This document shows, in pieces, positions 35,388 through 37,448 of a stretch of 37,448 nucleotides of DNA (position 1 is its first letter; each line of letters starts with the position of its first letter). Both the position numbers and the translations under genes were made by a program. The notes under the pieces were generated by a model. It was given only the letters and a program-made list of their open reading frames with translations, was not told the origin of the DNA and ran no database searches. The stretch comes from Anaerohalosphaeraceae bacterium (lineage in GTDB: Bacteria; Planctomycetota; Phycisphaerae; Sedimentisphaerales; Anaerohalosphaeraceae): contig JBBFLK010000006.1 in assembly GCA_037479115.1 (NCBI GenBank), positions 102,477 through 139,924 of the forward strand, given 5' to 3'.

Positions 35388-37448
35388 TTATTGGCAATCC
35401 GGATACAGACCGCAGGCCAGCCAGTTCTGGATAAACACGGCAAGGTCCGCTAAATCCACCCGGCAATACGAATCAATCGTATTGACAAAATTGTACGCAT
35501 TGCCTGTAAAGGAGGGCGTCAGACACGGTTTCAGACCTGTCTTGTCCACATACTCCTGCGCAATCACTGTTCCTGAAACAGCGTAATTGTACACCCGGAG
35601 ATTGTCGATGGCCCCGCCAAAGAAGCTCGTCAAAACAGTGCGGTCTGCAGCCGTCCGGCTGGCGCCAATCAGCATCCCCCGCTGCCACGGCAGATATTGG
35701 TCCGGCTTGCCGCCGGTCACAGAAGCCACCTGCTCGCCGTCCACGTAAATCCGGACAAACTCCCCTTCTTTCCAAGTAGCCCCAACCAAATGCCACCGGC
35801 CGTCATACAGATTAAATCCCGTCATCCCCGGGCGGCCTTCCGCCGTACCGATTTCCTGATATTCCTGCTGGAAACCTTCCCCGCGAATGTTCAGCCGGGC
35901 ATTCGGAGCGGTGTTCAGCGAGAACCCAAATCCCGTCGTCGCCCCATCGTTGTAGTTCAAAAGCACCGTACCGGCCTGTGTGGGCTTCACCCAGCACAGA
36001 ACCGTGCCTTCCGACATTCCGTTGGCAAACCCGGCCTTCGGATAGGCTTCGGCCCCAAGGTCAATATATTGACCCTGTCCGTCCAGAACTGCATACATCC
36101 CGTCAATCGGGGCGGTACTGCCGAACGTCGGACCGCCGGAACCCGGATTCGTGTAATTCAGGCCGACTCCGTGATTATTCCCGACGGAATCATTGAAGCT
36201 GCCTTCAAAGTCATACCGAGCCAGCAGCCGATTGACAATCAGAGGGGCCTGCTGACTTGTCGTGCTTCCCGTCAGATTCGTCAGAACGCAATAGTAATAT
36301 CCCTGATCGCTGACCCCTGGATTGTTAATGGACAGCGTCGTCGTTGTATCATCCCAGGCAATCGAATACTTGCTGCCGGGCGTGAGCACGGTATCATTGA
36401 GCCCATCAACATACTTCTTCCAGGTCGGCTGGGCCGCAGAGAGCTCGCTGCGGAACTTTACTGTAAATACCGCCGGAGGAGGCGTCGGATTCGAGCCGTC
36501 CACACGAACCTCACTCGGCTGTTCTTCAATATACGGAACCGCCGGAATGGTCTTAAAAGTCCAGACTCCGCCCCGAATCGTCCTGGAATCAGTCGGCAAC
36601 GAATTGTCTATGCTTTCATCCACGCGCCAATAGTAAGTCCGGTCTGCTTCCAGCCCGGCCGGCGGCGTATAAGAGCCGACCGCCCCGGTCGCCGGAATCG
36701 TAATCGGCGTCATTCCGACAAAATTGGGGTCCGTATGACGCAGATACAAATAGTGCTTGGTAATTCTCGGATTGACCTGTGAAGGATTATTCGGGTCAAC
36801 GCCCGTATTCCAGCTGAGCACAGTATCCAGCAGAACGTTCGTTGCTCCGTTTGCCGGAGAAGGATTGTAAGCCGCACCGGACACATACACGGACAGATTT
36901 TCACCGGGACTGGTCACAATGTTGTCAAAATACAGCCGCGTACCCGCCGTGATGTTGGAACCATAGTTAGCGATGGTATAAAACCGGTCCAAATCCCCAT
37001 CCGTTCCGCTGGTGCGGAACGCAAAATCCGTCGCCACGCGGTCCGCCGCCGTGGCCGCAGACGGTGTGGTTTTGATATAAACGGAGTAGGTGTTGTTGAT
37101 GTTGTTCACAACAATCCAGAGATAATACCAGGTATTGGCCTGGAAGGTCCCTACTGTCTGAGAGGAACCGCCGTTTCGCACCAGCAGGTTCCCCCGCACC
37201 AGAGCGACCTGACAGTTAAAGTTGGCAAATCCGCCGCTGGTCGGCGAATCAATCGATGTGAGGCCGAACGACTGATCCAGCGCCGTCGTCGTCACATAAA
37301 ACTGGCAGAACAGAGTCCCGATTGTGCCGTCCTTTATGGCATCCGCCGCCGGAATCACCCCGTACATTCCATACTGACCGGTATTGTTCGTTTCTACTAC
37401 CGTTTCCATTAAATAAGTTTTAGTTTTGTTGAGTTTGTTTATTGCGAT
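35388..37448 (-). CDS. secreted LamG/Ig-like surface protein, N-terminus beyond window
   Basis: The frame remains open to the right edge (13 codons before the ATG at 37409, no stop), so the gene is very likely 5' truncated. At least 687 codons including the stop are present. Counting from Met at 37409: a concanavalin-like domain about 1-175, an Fn3-like region (about 178-285, NPSPANGATNVLLDTVLSW...YYWRVDES), an Ig-like domain (about 295-390, ending in GYYYCVLTN), and a LamG domain (about 395-610, ARYDFEGSFNDSVGNNHGV...GAIDNLRVYNYAVS). A half-dockerin-like end, YCRVDLADLAVFIQNWLACG, follows. This tail differs from the three genes below it. No catalytic residues are recognised, so it is probably a glycan-binding or adhesive surface protein. 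It has its own terminator. Confidence 0.82.
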   Translation of the reverse strand: MAINKLNKTKTYLMETVVETNNTGQYGMYGVIPAADAIKDGTIGTLFCQFYVTTTALDQSFGLTSIDSPTSGGFANFNCQVALVRGNLLVRNGGSSQTVGTFQANTWYYLWIVVNNINNTYSVYIKTTPSAATAADRVATDFAFRTSGTDGDLDRFYTIANYGSNITAGTRLYFDNIVTSPGENLSVYVSGAAYNPSPANGATNVLLDTVLSWNTGVDPNNPSQVNPRITKHYLYLRHTDPNFVGMTPITIPATGAVGSYTPPAGLEADRTYYWRVDESIDNSLPTDSRTIRGGVWTFKTIPAVPYIEEQPSEVRVDGSNPTPPPAVFTVKFRSELSAAQPTWKKYVDGLNDTVLTPGSKYSIAWDDTTTTLSINNPGVSDQGYYYCVLTNLTGSTTSQQAPLIVNRLLARYDFEGSFNDSVGNNHGVGLNYTNPGSGGPTFGSTAPIDGMYAVLDGQGQYIDLGAEAYPKAGFANGMSEGTVLCWVKPTQAGTVLLNYNDGATTGFGFSLNTAPNARLNIRGEGFQQEYQEIGTAEGRPGMTGFNLYDGRWHLVGATWKEGEFVRIYVDGEQVASVTGGKPDQYLPWQRGMLIGASRTAADRTVLTSFFGGAIDNLRVYNYAVSGTVIAQEYVDKTGLKPCLTPSFTGNAYNFVNTIDSYCRVDLADLAVFIQNWLACGLYPDCQ

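Overview
The window looks like a chromosomal segment of an anaerobic planctomycete, most likely class Phycisphaerae (Sedimentisphaerales-type). This is inferred from four signs: the 'DLNRSGLVDLEDF...QWL' dockerin-like C-termini typical of secreted planctomycetal proteins, large CBM/LamG/dockerin-like multidomain enzymes, an exosortase/EPS locus, and a pyruvate:ferredoxin oxidoreductase. No rRNA, CRISPR array, insertion sequence or phage gene was seen.

Region 1 (1-9725) is core metabolism. It starts with the C-terminal part of a secretin-like protein with a Met/Gly-repeat segment. A bidirectional terminator separates it from a convergent shikimate kinase-chorismate synthase fusion (aroK-aroC). 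Divergent from the fusion is an Rrf2-family regulator with three IscR-like cysteines, followed 24 bp later by metY. A 1191-aa pyruvate:ferredoxin oxidoreductase (nifJ) follows, with a good promoter and a strong terminator, and then a small unknown lipoprotein.

Region 2 (10011-21411) is a six-gene plus-strand operon for exopolysaccharide and surface export: Wza-type lipoprotein, exosortase, EpsI-like protein, 1571-aa TPR protein, Wzz/BY-kinase, and WbpP-type sugar-nucleotide epimerase. No glycosyltransferase and no PEP-CTERM-type substrate is visible in the window.

Region 3: a tRNA-Leu(GAG) on the minus strand (21465-21550), with its own promoter, marks the boundary to region 4.

Region 4 (21650-37448, minus strand) is a polysaccharide-degradation locus. 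A promoter near 35300 should drive four closely spaced genes: a GH128-type glycanase, a gingipain-like C25 cysteine peptidase, a GH30/39-like glycosidase with a ricin-type lectin, and an alginate-lyase-family enzyme. The first three end in a common CBM6-CBM6(-CBM6)-dockerin-like cassette, parts of which are identical at DNA level between genes (a 141-bp and an 89-bp perfect match). Upstream, cut by the window edge, is a LamG/Ig-like surface protein with its own terminator. The operon probably encodes an extracellular enzyme set against a complex algal or plant-like matrix of beta-1,3-glucan, uronic-acid polymer and protein.

The points most worth a second look are the interchangeable CBM6/dockerin-like tail on three unrelated catalytic domains (including a peptidase), the DNA-level homogenisation of those tails, the aroK-aroC fusion that skips the intervening AroA step, and a recurrent TTGCC-type -35 element. 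All calls come from reading the sequence without database searches.
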